A stretch of 23,781 nucleotides of DNA from an uncultured Desulfovibrio sp. (GTDB taxonomy: Bacteria; Desulfobacterota; Desulfovibrionia; Desulfovibrionales; Desulfovibrionaceae), in the NCBI GenBank assembly GCA_900546145.1, contig URBN01000030.1:1-23781 (forward strand), in the 5' to 3' direction. Numbering within the stretch: position 1 is the first letter of the stretch; every line of letters begins with the position of its first letter. Position numbers and translations under genes: made by a program. Below are positions 1-7,762 of this stretch, piece by piece. The notes under the pieces are model-generated. The model was not told where the DNA came from. It ran no database searches and saw only the letters and a program-made list of their open reading frames with translations.

Positions 1-61
1 GTCTTCCCCGGGGCCCCTTTGTCAGGCTTCAGGCCCGGAGGGCCGGAACGGGAGCCTGCGG

Positions 62-547
62 CTAGTTGATATCCCAGTCGAGGCCGAAGGTGTCGTGCAG
101 GATGCGCACGGCGAGTTCGAGGTACTTCTCATCGATCAGAATGGTGATTTTGATTTCAGAGGTGCTGATCATGAGAATGTTGATGCCTTCCTTGGTGAGG
201 GCGGAAAAAGCCCTGGCCGCGACGCCGGTGTGATTGCGCATGCCGACGCCGATGCAGGAAATTTTGGCCACGTTGGTGCTATACGTGATATCGCAGTCGC
301 CGTACTTCTTGGAGACGGTGCCGCAGACCTCCAGGGTCTTTTTGAGATCCTTCTTGGAAATGGTGAAGGTCATGTCGGTATGGCCGTCGTTGCTGGTATT
401 CTGCACGATCATGTCCACGAGAATGCCAGCTTCCGAAATGGCGCCGAAGAGAGAAGCGGCAACACCCGGTTTGTCGGGCATGCCGTGCATGGTGACACGG
501 GCCTGATCCTTGTCAAATGCAATGCCGGAGACAAGAAGAGCTTCCAT
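62..547 (-). CDS. Putative internal-start beta subunit of aspartokinase, 161 aa
   Basis: Inside lysC, codon 247 is an ATG (545-547) preceded on the minus strand by a perfect AGGAGG (556-561) with an eight-base gap. Initiation there would give only the tandem ACT domains, starting MEALLVSGIAFDK. Alpha2beta2 aspartokinases of Bacillus and Corynebacterium make their small regulatory beta subunit from just such an internal start near codon 247-250. The Shine-Dalgarno and the Met are seen directly; use of the site is inferred from that precedent. It could be a chance match, since AGGAGG inside a gene is not proof of initiation. Confidence 0.5.
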   Translation of the reverse strand: MEALLVSGIAFDKDQARVTMHGMPDKPGVAASLFGAISEAGILVDMIVQNTSNDGHTDMTFTISKKDLKKTLEVCGTVSKKYGDCDITYSTNVAKISCIGVGMRNHTGVAARAFSALTKEGINILMISTSEIKITILIDEKYLELAVRILHDTFGLDWDIN

Positions 548-1285
548 TGTAGAATCCTCCTGGGTCACAAGGGTGCCCGGGTCATCAGTGAACGTTGAAC
601 GTACGTAAACCGGAACTTTATATTTTTTCGCAAACTCCACGGAGCGGATGTGCAGCACCTTGGCGCCCATGCTGGCCATTTCCAGCATCTCGTCATAGGA
701 GATCTTGTCAATCTTTCTGGCGCTTTTGCAGACATTGGGATCCGTGGTGTAGACGCCGTCGACATCCGTATAGATTTCGCATTCGCAGGAGTCGAGCACA
801 GCGGCTATGGCGACGGCCGAGGTATCGGAGCCGCCGCGGCCGAGAGTGGTGATGCGGCCGTCGGCCGTCTTGCCCTGGAAGCCGGCGATGACGAGGACAT
901 CATAATCGTTGAAGAGCTTCCGGATAGCTTCTCCGTCAATGGACTCGATGCGGGCAGAGCCGAAGCTGTCGTCCGTGATCAGCGGAATCTGCCAGGCCAG
1001 AAGGGAACGGGCTTTGATGCCGTTGTCCTTGAGCAGCATGGTGAAGAGCGAGATGGAAACCTGCTCGCCTGTGGAGACGAGTGAATCGCATTCGGCGGGA
1101 TCCGGCTGGGCGGACCATTCTCTGGCGAGGGCCAGGAGATTGTTGGTGTCGCCGTGGCGGGCGGAGAGGACGGCAACGACCTTGTAGCCGTTGTCCAGGC
1201 CCCTTTTCACCTTGGCCAGTACCTTTTTCTGGCACTCCAGGTCGGCAACCGAGGTTCCGCCGAACTTCTGAACAAGTATTTTCAT
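62..1285 (-). CDS. lysC: Aspartate kinase, LysC type, 407 aa
   Basis: Cytosolic aspartokinase that phosphorylates L-aspartate, the first step towards lysine, threonine, methionine and diaminopimelate. The N-terminal kinase domain (about 1-240) shows KFGGTS at residues 7-12, STGEQVS at 71-77 and GRGGSDTSA at 149-157. Two ACT domains follow (about 267-330 and 341-407), as expected for a feedback-inhibited enzyme. The length equals the usual roughly 405-410 aa of the single-function LysC family. The frame is open from a TTG at 1297, but GGAG six bases before the ATG at 1285 and the family N-terminus (MKILVQKFGGTS) fix the start at 1285. It is the last gene of the acpS-nnr-tsaE-lysC group and lies 154 bases after tsaE, so a promoter of its own is possible, though I could not identify one. 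A second in-frame start inside the gene is listed separately. Confidence 0.97.
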   Translation of the reverse strand: MKILVQKFGGTSVADLECQKKVLAKVKRGLDNGYKVVAVLSARHGDTNNLLALAREWSAQPDPAECDSLVSTGEQVSISLFTMLLKDNGIKARSLLAWQIPLITDDSFGSARIESIDGEAIRKLFNDYDVLVIAGFQGKTADGRITTLGRGGSDTSAVAIAAVLDSCECEIYTDVDGVYTTDPNVCKSARKIDKISYDEMLEMASMGAKVLHIRSVEFAKKYKVPVYVRSTFTDDPGTLVTQEDSTMEALLVSGIAFDKDQARVTMHGMPDKPGVAASLFGAISEAGILVDMIVQNTSNDGHTDMTFTISKKDLKKTLEVCGTVSKKYGDCDITYSTNVAKISCIGVGMRNHTGVAARAFSALTKEGINILMISTSEIKITILIDEKYLELAVRILHDTFGLDWDIN

Positions 1286-1439
1286 GAGGAACTCCAACGC
1301 CCGGGAACATTTCCTGAAACGGGCGCACTTAGTGTGCAGCGCGGGAGCGCGTCCCCGTCCCCGTCCGGTGACACCGGGTCTCCGGGGAGAAGGGGCATGA
1401 CGCAGGCCGTGAAACCGGCACGGCAGACCGGGAATGGGC

Positions 1440-1931
1440 TCAGCGCTTTTCTGGCAGCGCGCGGGCGATGGCCTTAAGAGCCTCTGTGGCGCGCGGACCT
1501 GTGGCGCTCAGCGTCAAAACTCGGTTTTTTTCGCACTGTTCCGTTTCTATGTCAAAAGTCAGGGCGAGGAAATCCGGAGGATAGTCACGGGGCTGCAGAT
1601 AATCCGCCCATTCCACGAGCACAACGGTTCCGGGATCGTCCAGCGCGTCGGCTATTTCATCCGGCAGGGGCGCGTCTCCGCTGCGGTAGAGATCGCAGTG
1701 CAGGACGGGCGGATCCGTCGGGTAGGAATTCATGATAGTGAAGGAGGGGCTTGATATTTCGGCCTGATCCCCTCCGGGCAGACTGGCCACGATGGCTCCC
1801 GAGAGCGTTGTCTTGCCGCAGCCGAGCGCGCCGGTCATGAGGATGTCGAAAGGCCCGTCTTCCAGGATCCTGTCAGCCAGGAATTTGCCAAGCGCTGCCG
1901 TGTCTTCGGGAGATGAGAGGTGCAGAATCAT
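1440..1931 (-). CDS. tsaE: tRNA t6A biosynthesis ATPase TsaE, 163 aa
   Basis: ATPase partner of TsaB/TsaD in making N6-threonylcarbamoyladenosine at position 37 of ANN-reading tRNAs; acts in the cytosol. The sequence shows the P-loop GALGCGKTT at residues 34-42, the family segment SPSFTI at 61-66, HCDLYR at 78-83 and VEWAD at 106-110, all in the order expected for TsaE (YjeE). Length is typical (about 150-165 aa). The start ATG (1929-1931) overlaps the stop of the upstream nnr gene in an ATGA arrangement, so translation is probably coupled. The partners tsaB and tsaD are not in this window. Residues before the P-loop and the C-terminal 40 are poorly conserved, as usual for the family. Confidence 0.95.
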   Translation of the reverse strand: MILHLSSPEDTAALGKFLADRILEDGPFDILMTGALGCGKTTLSGAIVASLPGGDQAEISSPSFTIMNSYPTDPPVLHCDLYRSGDAPLPDEIADALDDPGTVVLVEWADYLQPRDYPPDFLALTFDIETEQCEKNRVLTLSATGPRATEALKAIARALPEKR

Positions 1932-3517
1932 CTGGATCCTCCGCTGCGGACTCTTTTTTCCATGAGTTTTTTCATGACGAGGGGAATGGCGTTCACGATG
2001 TCGCCCGCGAGATTGCCCCGGCCGGGGAAGGCTTTCCCCGTCTCGGCTCCGGCGGCCACGTGCCAGATAACGCCGAAGGCCGCGGCTTCCAGAGCGCTCC
2101 CTGTGCGGCAGAGCAGAGCCGCAGTCATACCGGCCAGGACATCGCCGGATCCAGCGCAGGCGAGGGCGGTTTCATCGAAGGGCGCCACAATGATCGGGGA
2201 ATCCATCTGCGCGAGCAGCGTTCCCGCGCCCTTGAGCACGACGGCCGCGGGAGAGAGTCCGGTCAGGGACCTGATGGCGGCGAAGCGGTCTTCCTGCACG
2301 TCACGCGGCGAAAGCCCGAGCAGGCGCGCAGCTTCACCCGGGTGCGGCGTGAGAACGTCTTTCTCCGTGAGCAGGCTGAAGAGTCCGGGATGGGCGGCAA
2401 TGAGAGTAAGGGCGTCGGCATCCACCACAGCGGCGGGACGGGAGGGCATGGCCAGCAGGCTTTTCAGAAACGCAAGGGCGTCGGGCCCCGTGCCCATGCC
2501 GGGGCCGATGGCGAGAGCGCCCGCGCGGCCTATGAGATCGGCCATGCCTTCAGCTGAAGACGGCCAGTCATCTCCTCCTCCGAGCCCGCGGACCATGATT
2601 TCGGCATGCGTTCCCTTGATGTCGCGTACGGCCGCGGCGGGAGCTGCGGCCGTCACGAGGCCGGCGCCCGCGCGCAGCGCGGCGAGGGCGGCTGTCTGGG
2701 CCGCGCCGGAAAGGCCCCCCGCGCCGCCTGTAACCACGATGTGCCCGTACGTATTCTTATGGGAGTTTTTTTCGGGACCGGGGAGCGCGTCCGCCTGCTC
2801 CATGCCGAGACAGCGGAAGGAGCAGGGGCTGGATTTTTTTACGCAGAGAGGGGTGCCGATTTCGCATACGGTGAGACTGCCGACCCAGGGACCGGCTTCG
2901 GGAAGGACGAGGCCCGGCTTCGGAGCGGCAAATGTGGCCGTGGCGTCGGCACGAACGGCTTCCGGGCAGGGCCTGCCTGTGACAGCGTCAAGTCCCGAGG
3001 GAATATCCAGCGCGAGAGTGAAGGCGCCCGGTTCTTCATTGATGGCGCACACAAGGTCGAGCATGGGCTCTGAAAGCGCGCCGTGAAAGCCCGTGCCGAG
3101 GAGCCCGTCTACGAGGACGGTGAATTTTCCGCTTTCAAAGTCCGAAACGTGACGGAAGGGAACGCCGCAGGCCTGGGACGCCTTCACGTAAACTGCCGTA
3201 CTGCCCTGTGCGGCGCTGAGGGATTTCGTGTGAAAGACCACGGGCTTCGCGCCATAATCCATGAGGTGTCTCGCGAGGCACGCGGCGTCGCCGCCGTTAT
3301 TGCCCGGGCCCATGAAGAGGGCAATGTCACGTCCAGCAACGGATCCGAGTTCTTTCAGAAGGACGCTGAGTGCCGCGCGGGCCGCGTTTTCCATGAGAAC
3401 CGGATCGGGAATGCCGAGGGCCACGGACTGCTGATCCCAGACGCGCATTTCCGCGGGGAGGGGCATGAGGGGAAGGGAGGAAAGGAAAGGAGTGGAAATG
3501 AAGTGCTGCTTCTGCAT
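1928..3517 (-). CDS. nnr: Bifunctional NAD(P)H-hydrate epimerase / ADP-dependent (S)-NAD(P)H-hydrate dehydratase, 529 aa
   Basis: Repairs hydrated NADH and NADPH: the N-terminal YjeF_N half epimerises R/S-NAD(P)HX, and the C-terminal YjeF_C (ribokinase-like) half dehydrates the S form at the expense of ADP. Seen motifs: MENAA at 42-46, GPGNNGGDA at 70-78, VDGLLGTG at 136-143 and DIPSGLD at 171-177 (epimerase); TGGAGGLSGAA at 263-273, GPGMGTG at 338-344, TPHPGE at 390-395, KGAGTL at 429-434 and AGSGDVLAG at 455-463 (dehydratase). The frame runs up to 3595, but the first 26 codons overlap the end of acpS and look unlike the family, so the ATG at 3517, 25 bases after the acpS stop, is preferred. 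Its ribosome binding site is weak, making the exact start uncertain. Overlaps tsaE by four bases. Confidence 0.94.
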   Translation of the reverse strand: MQKQHFISTPFLSSLPLMPLPAEMRVWDQQSVALGIPDPVLMENAARAALSVLLKELGSVAGRDIALFMGPGNNGGDAACLARHLMDYGAKPVVFHTKSLSAAQGSTAVYVKASQACGVPFRHVSDFESGKFTVLVDGLLGTGFHGALSEPMLDLVCAINEEPGAFTLALDIPSGLDAVTGRPCPEAVRADATATFAAPKPGLVLPEAGPWVGSLTVCEIGTPLCVKKSSPCSFRCLGMEQADALPGPEKNSHKNTYGHIVVTGGAGGLSGAAQTAALAALRAGAGLVTAAAPAAAVRDIKGTHAEIMVRGLGGGDDWPSSAEGMADLIGRAGALAIGPGMGTGPDALAFLKSLLAMPSRPAAVVDADALTLIAAHPGLFSLLTEKDVLTPHPGEAARLLGLSPRDVQEDRFAAIRSLTGLSPAAVVLKGAGTLLAQMDSPIIVAPFDETALACAGSGDVLAGMTAALLCRTGSALEAAAFGVIWHVAAGAETGKAFPGRGNLAGDIVNAIPLVMKKLMEKRVRSGGSR

Positions 3518-3542
3518 AGTTCTGTGCCCGCGATGAGTCTTG

Positions 3543-3932
3543 TTACCGGAGGCTGTTTTCGAGAAGGACGATGGCCGCCGCGAAGCCCGCGTCATGGGTG
3601 ATGCTTACATGGACGGACGTGACGCCAAGCTCCTCCGCGCGTTCCCTGGCCCTGCCCGTGAAACGGATGAAGGGCTGTCCGGAAGGAAGGGAAAGCACGG
3701 AAACATCCGAAGGCGCGACGCCTCCGGCGAAACCCGTGCCGAGGGCTTTGACCGCGGCTTCCTTGGCTGCCCAGCGGCCGGCCAGAAACGCCGCCGCACG
3801 CTTTGTGCCGGCGGGGAAAAGAGCTTCTTCGCCGGGAGAGAGGAGACGCTTTGAAAAGCGCGCGCCGAAGCGGGAAAGCCCCTTCTCCATGCGGCTGATG
3901 GAAGCGATATCAATACCCGTGCCGGCGATCAT
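3543..3932 (-). CDS. acpS: Holo-[acyl-carrier-protein] synthase, 129 aa
   Basis: Transfers 4'-phosphopantetheine from CoA to a serine of apo-ACP, switching on fatty acid synthesis. The family signature is clear: GTGIDI at residues 4-9 with the Mg-binding Asp8, WAAKEAAVKAL at 54-64 with Glu58 and Lys62, and HVSITHD at 108-114. Length (about 120-130 aa) is typical of AcpS-type trimeric enzymes. A TTG at 3941 lies in frame upstream, but AAGG nine bases before the ATG at 3932 supports the shorter form, which also begins as family members do (MIAGTGID). First gene of a four-gene minus-strand group; the divergent ugd gene starts 118 bases away. In Desulfovibrio relatives pdxJ often precedes acpS, as far as I recall; here it does not. 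Confidence 0.95.
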   Translation of the reverse strand: MIAGTGIDIASISRMEKGLSRFGARFSKRLLSPGEEALFPAGTKRAAAFLAGRWAAKEAAVKALGTGFAGGVAPSDVSVLSLPSGQPFIRFTGRARERAEELGVTSVHVSITHDAGFAAAIVLLENSLR

Positions 3933-3953
3933 GCGTGCCAACCTTTTGTGTCA

Positions 3954-3980
3954 TTGCACATTTTGAAAAAATCATATAAT
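3954..3980 (+). promoter_or_regulatory. Candidate sigma-70 promoter of ugd
   Basis: A perfect TATAAT at 3975-3980 lies in an AT-rich stretch 71 bases before the ugd start codon. The best -35 match, TTGCAC at 3954-3959, gives a short 15-base spacer, so the -10 is more convincing than the pair. The same divergent region must also hold the acpS promoter on the other strand. Confidence 0.4.
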
Positions 3981-4050
3981 TGTACACTTTCATTCCGGCA
4001 ACGACAAGGCGGACTCAGTGGGGCCGCCAGAAAATATTCGGGAGTTAGTC

Positions 4051-5394
4051 ATGAAACTGTGCATTATCGGTACCGGCTATGTCGGGCTTGTCAGCGCTGC
4101 CTGTTTTGCTGAAATGGGCAACACGGTAACCTGCGTTGATGTGAAGCAGGACGTTGTTGACAGGCTGAACGCAGGACACGTGCACATTTACGAGCCCGGT
4201 CTGGCCCCTATGGTGCAGCGCAGCCACGCCGATGGCCGCCTTCTCTTTACTACGGATCTCGAGAAGGGCCTCGAAGGCGCGGAAGTCGCTTTCATCTGCG
4301 TCGGCACCCCGCCTGACGAGGACGGTTCCGCCGATCTGCGCTATGTCGAGCAGGTGGCTGATGAGATCGGAAAATTCATGAAGAACGACCTCATCGTTGT
4401 GGACAAGTCCACCGTGCCCGTGGGCACGGCCGATCGCGTGACCGCCATCATTCAGAAGAATCTGGACGCGAGGGGGCTGAAGCTGAATTTTGAGGTCGTT
4501 TCCAACCCTGAGTTTCTCAAGGAAGGCGCGGCCATTCAGGACTTTATGAAACCGGACCGCGTGGTCGTGGGCACCTCTTCCGAGAAGGCCGCTGATGTCA
4601 TGCGCGAGCTCTACGCGCCCTTTGCCCGCACGCGCAGCAAACTCATCGTCATGGGCGTGCACTCCGCTGAAATGACCAAGTACGCGGCCAACTGCATGCT
4701 TGCCACCAAGATTTCCTTCATCAACGAGATCGCCAACATCTGCGAGAAAGTGGGCGCCGATGTGCGTGACGTGCGCACAGGCATCGGCTCAGACAGCCGC
4801 ATCGGCTATCAGTTCATCTACCCCGGAGTGGGCTACGGCGGCTCCTGCTTCCCCAAAGACGTCAAGGCTCTTATCCGCACGGCTCTTGACGCAGGCCTGA
4901 AGGCCCCCCTGCTGCAGGCTGTCGAAGATGTCAATAAGCATCAGAAGCAGCACATGGCCGAGATCATCGAAAATTACTTCGCCCCCCAGGGCGGCGTAAA
5001 AGGCAAAACGCTGGCTCTCTGGGGACTGGCTTTCAAAGCCAACACCGATGATATGCGTGAAGCTGCCTCCGTGGATGTGGTTAAGCGTCTCACTTCCGAA
5101 GGCATGAAGGTGACGGCGTTCGATCCCGTGGCTGCGGACAATGCCCGCCGTATCTTTAAGGACAATGCGAATGTGGTCATCGGGGACGATCAGTACGAGG
5201 TTCTGAAGGGGGCGCAGGCCCTCCTCGTGATTACCGAGTGGAATCAGTTCCGTAATCCCGATTTCGACCGCGTGAAGGAGATGCTCACCGCGCCCATCGT
5301 CTTTGACGGCCGCAACCTGTACTCTCCCGATACCATGGCCCGCCACGGCTTCGCCTACTTCTGCATAGGCCGCCGCCCGGACGGCGCCCGCTAG
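4051..5394 (+). CDS. ugd: UDP-glucose 6-dehydrogenase, 447 aa
   Basis: Oxidises UDP-glucose to UDP-glucuronate with two NAD+, supplying precursor for surface polysaccharide or modified lipid A. Seen: the dinucleotide-binding GTGYVG at residues 7-12 with the acidic end of beta 2 at Asp30; CVGTPPDEDG at 83-92; NPEFLKEG at 152-159; MTKYAAN at 208-214 with the catalytic-type Lys210; and YGGSCFPKD at 262-270 with the nucleophile Cys266. The C-terminal domain retains LWGLAFKANTDDMR. The start at 4051 is supported by GGAG seven bases upstream; the open frame begins 11 codons earlier with GTG. The gene stands alone, flanked by a divergent promoter region and a terminator, with no glycosyltransferase beside it. 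The UDP-GlcNAc/ManNAc dehydrogenases are related, but the motifs and length best fit Ugd. Confidence 0.96.
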   Translation: MKLCIIGTGYVGLVSAACFAEMGNTVTCVDVKQDVVDRLNAGHVHIYEPGLAPMVQRSHADGRLLFTTDLEKGLEGAEVAFICVGTPPDEDGSADLRYVEQVADEIGKFMKNDLIVVDKSTVPVGTADRVTAIIQKNLDARGLKLNFEVVSNPEFLKEGAAIQDFMKPDRVVVGTSSEKAADVMRELYAPFARTRSKLIVMGVHSAEMTKYAANCMLATKISFINEIANICEKVGADVRDVRTGIGSDSRIGYQFIYPGVGYGGSCFPKDVKALIRTALDAGLKAPLLQAVEDVNKHQKQHMAEIIENYFAPQGGVKGKTLALWGLAFKANTDDMREAASVDVVKRLTSEGMKVTAFDPVAADNARRIFKDNANVVIGDDQYEVLKGAQALLVITEWNQFRNPDFDRVKEMLTAPIVFDGRNLYSPDTMARHGFAYFCIGRRPDGAR

Positions 5395-5414
5395 TCCGGA
5401 TTCTCAGAATAAAT

Positions 5415-5452
5415 AAAAAGAGCCCCGCTTCAGCCGAAGCGGGGCTCTTTTT
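5415..5452. terminator. Bidirectional rho-independent terminator between ugd and the HPP-like gene
   Basis: A perfect 17-bp inverted repeat (5415-5431 and 5436-5452) with a four-base AGCC loop. The GC core (AGAGCCCCGCTTC) is flanked by five A on the left and five T on the right, so it can end transcription of ugd on the plus strand and of the convergent membrane-protein gene on the minus strand. Confidence 0.93.
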
Positions 5453-5520
5453 GCTGTACGCCGGCAGTTCTCTGCGGGCATGCGGCAATCAGGAAAACGT
5501 CATGTCCGGACTGTACTTTT

Positions 5521-6510
5521 TCAGGATTTCTTCCTGACCGGTCCGGTTTCAGCGCGTACCGGGAAGAGCAGCGCGCCGAGAAGGAAAAAGAGGGCCGCGC
5601 CCGCCGCAAGATCAATGCAGTAGTCCGGGAGAATGGCCGGCGGCACGATAAAAGGCAGGACGGAAAGGGCCGCAGCCGGAGGGCAGGGCATGTTCAGGAT
5701 CTGGAAGAGCAGAAAGACGAAGCATACGGCCAGTCCTGCCGCCGCAAAGGGCGGAAGCCAGCCCTGGGCCGCGAGCCACGCCGCTCCGGATCCCGCCGCG
5801 CCGCCCAGAACGACCAGGAAGTAGAGGCTGAAGGGTCTCTTGCGGAAGGGGCCGCCCGGGTTGACGAATTCAATACAGGCGATGATGAGGGGCGGGGCCA
5901 GCAGATACGTGCGGCCCGTGTATTCGGAGAGCCACGCGCAGGCGAGAGTGATGGCGAGAACGCGGCCCCAGCGGAAGAGCAGGGCCGGCAGCTGCCGCCG
6001 CTGTGGCAGGAAGTGATACTTCAGCCTGACCTTCGTGTAGTTGCCGTGCCCCGTCCAGTCGAGGATGTAACATACCACGGCGATGGCCGCCGTGAAAGCA
6101 GCGACCGCAGCCGGGTAATAAAAACTGGATTCTCCGGCTACGAGCGGGAGAATGGCGGCCGAAATGGACGGCAGGACTGCCGACGCGGTAATCCTGAGCT
6201 CCAGAAGGACAAGCACGAAGGCGCATCCGGCCTGAAGCGTGAGCGGTCCGGGCAGGTAGTTGATGACGAACCAGCCCGTGAAGGCGGCCAGGGTCGGCGA
6301 CAGGAAAAGATCAAAATTGGTGGCCATCCAGGGACGGGCCCTGGTGCCCCAGGCCCCGAAGGCCAGGGCTGCTATCTCGGGAAAGATGACGGCCTCAAGG
6401 CCCGTTATCTCAGCCGTAAACACCATGGCTGAAACCAGGGCTGCCACGGCGAGAAGCAGGGGCGGGCGCAGAAAGGGCGCCGGCCTGAAAACAGATTTCC
6501 GCTTGTTCAT
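5521..6510 (-). CDS. HPP-like polytopic membrane protein, 329 aa
   Basis: Predicted inner-membrane protein with about eight or nine hydrophobic segments. I assign it to the HPP family from the C-terminal PPAAALSVLPFIVPP (278-292) preceded by a loop of the RKRP type (223-226). The protein shows two similar halves: FPEIAALAF (43-51), RPWMATNF (59-66) and LPSISAAILP (113-122) recur in order as APPLIIACI (205-213), RKRPFSLYF (223-231) and PPAAALSVLP (277-286), offset by about 162-168 residues. A hydrophilic segment around 151-175 joins the halves. Some HPP proteins are reported as nitrite transporters, but the substrate here is unknown. Start at 6510 is set by AAAGGAGG five bases upstream; the frame is open ten codons further. 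It lies 88 bases downstream of the MFS gene on the same strand and may share its transcript. Confidence 0.7.
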   Translation of the reverse strand: MNKRKSVFRPAPFLRPPLLLAVAALVSAMVFTAEITGLEAVIFPEIAALAFGAWGTRARPWMATNFDLFLSPTLAAFTGWFVINYLPGPLTLQAGCAFVLVLLELRITASAVLPSISAAILPLVAGESSFYYPAAVAAFTAAIAVVCYILDWTGHGNYTKVRLKYHFLPQRRQLPALLFRWGRVLAITLACAWLSEYTGRTYLLAPPLIIACIEFVNPGGPFRKRPFSLYFLVVLGGAAGSGAAWLAAQGWLPPFAAAGLAVCFVFLLFQILNMPCPPAAALSVLPFIVPPAILPDYCIDLAAGAALFFLLGALLFPVRAETGPVRKKS

Positions 6511-6598
6511 TCCGCCCTCCTTTGGAAGAAAGAAGGTCATGCTGAACCAAAGGTATACACCCCGTCAGGGTTGCAGGCAACGCGGATGGAGAAGAAAA

Positions 6599-7762
6599 TC
6601 AGCCGTGCAGGGCCCGGTGGAATTTCAGGGTGCAGAAAGCGCCGAGAGTGAGAAGGACGCACAGCCCGAGAGGGACAAGCAGGGCTTTGTCGAGGCCGAG
6701 CGTGCGTCCGAGGAAGCCGAGCGTGGGAGGAAAGAGGAGAAGCCCTGAGTAGCCGAGCAGAGAAACGACGGCGCTGGCCTGTTCCGGGGCCACGCCCGGG
6801 CAGGAACCGGCCCGGCTGAAGAAGATGGGCACCATGGGCGACAGCCCCATGCCCATAAGGCAGTAGCCGGCAAGACAGAACCAGGGCTCGGGAGAGACAA
6901 GAGCGATGGTCATGCCGGCGGAGGCCAGAAGGGCGCCGCCGACGGAAAGTTTCAGATCTCCCCACAGGCTGCGGAGCCTGTCGTCGAAGAGCCTGAAGAT
7001 GCCGGCGGTGACGGAAAAGGCGCCGTAGGCGAGGGCAGCGGTTTCTTCATCGGCGCCGCGGCAGGAGAAGAGATAGAGGCTCCCCCACTCGGCTACGGAA
7101 CCGTCAGCCGCATACGCCCACGACACCAGAAGGCCGCAGCAGATGACGAACACGGGCACATGGGATTTCTTTGTCTTTACGGCTCCGGATGCCGGGCGGA
7201 CCGTGTCCCTCTGCAGTCCTCTGAAAGCCGGACCCAGAAGCAGCGAGTAGCACCCGAGCACAGCGGCTGCGTTGATCATGGGAGACAGGGAGAAGGAGGC
7301 GAAAAGGGCTCCAGAGAGGGAACCGAAAAGCGCTCCGAAGCTGTAGGCGCCGTGAAGGAACGACATGTTCGGGCTTCTGAAACGCATCTCGAGGAGCATG
7401 CCCTGGGTGTTGATGCAGACATCGGCGATGCCCATGCTGAAGCCGCTGCACATGAAGGCGCAGGCCAGAAAGAGTTCGTTCCGGGCAGAGCAGGAAGCCG
7501 CGATACTCAGGAGCAGGGTAATGGTGAAAATGATGGCCAGGGGGCGGCATCCGAAGCGGCGTACAAGGGAGGCGCTCACGAGAAGTGACGCAAGGGCCGC
7601 CAGGCCGAAATAGAGGATAAGCATACCGATTTCCGCTTCATTGAGGCCGGCCTGTTCCCTGATGGCGGGCATACGGGACGTGAAAAGCGAATACGTGAGT
7701 CCCGGAGCGAGGAAAAAGCAGGCGCAGGAGAGACGCGCCCTGGCAAGACTGGAGGAAAACAT
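6599..7762 (-). CDS. MFS transporter, YbjJ-like, 387 aa
   Basis: Twelve-helix major facilitator superfamily permease of the inner membrane. The first helix and the loop after it (SRMPAIREQAGLNEAEIG, about residues 29-46) resemble the YbjJ-like MFS group, as does the loop between helices 2 and 3 (LVRRFGCRP), which corresponds to MFS motif A. A central cytoplasmic loop, rich in basic residues and containing KTKKSH, separates the two six-helix halves. Length is standard. The ATG at 7762 follows GAGG eleven bases upstream (GAGGTG, seven-base gap). The substrate cannot be told from sequence; YbjJ itself is poorly characterised. The HPP-like gene follows 88 bases downstream. No regulator lies next to it. 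Confidence 0.86.
   Translation of the reverse strand: MFSSSLARARLSCACFFLAPGLTYSLFTSRMPAIREQAGLNEAEIGMLILYFGLAALASLLVSASLVRRFGCRPLAIIFTITLLLSIAASCSARNELFLACAFMCSGFSMGIADVCINTQGMLLEMRFRSPNMSFLHGAYSFGALFGSLSGALFASFSLSPMINAAAVLGCYSLLLGPAFRGLQRDTVRPASGAVKTKKSHVPVFVICCGLLVSWAYAADGSVAEWGSLYLFSCRGADEETAALAYGAFSVTAGIFRLFDDRLRSLWGDLKLSVGGALLASAGMTIALVSPEPWFCLAGYCLMGMGLSPMVPIFFSRAGSCPGVAPEQASAVVSLLGYSGLLLFPPTLGFLGRTLGLDKALLVPLGLCVLLTLGAFCTLKFHRALHG

Noticed and set aside
1..61. Nested inverted repeats (CAGGCT/AGCCTG around GGCCC/GGGCC) after lysC
   Set aside because: No T tract follows on the minus strand and the window ends here, so a terminator cannot be supported.
1298..1439. Repeated GTCCCC units and GC-rich hairpins between tsaE and lysC, considered as a lysine riboswitch
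   Set aside because: None of the conserved lysine riboswitch elements is recognisable and the gap is too short; ordinary GC-rich spacer.
1920..3086. Plus-strand open frame of 388 codons inside nnr
   Set aside because: Antisense shadow of nnr; its product is a low-complexity Ala/Ser/Pro/Arg-rich sequence with no ribosome binding site or family pattern.
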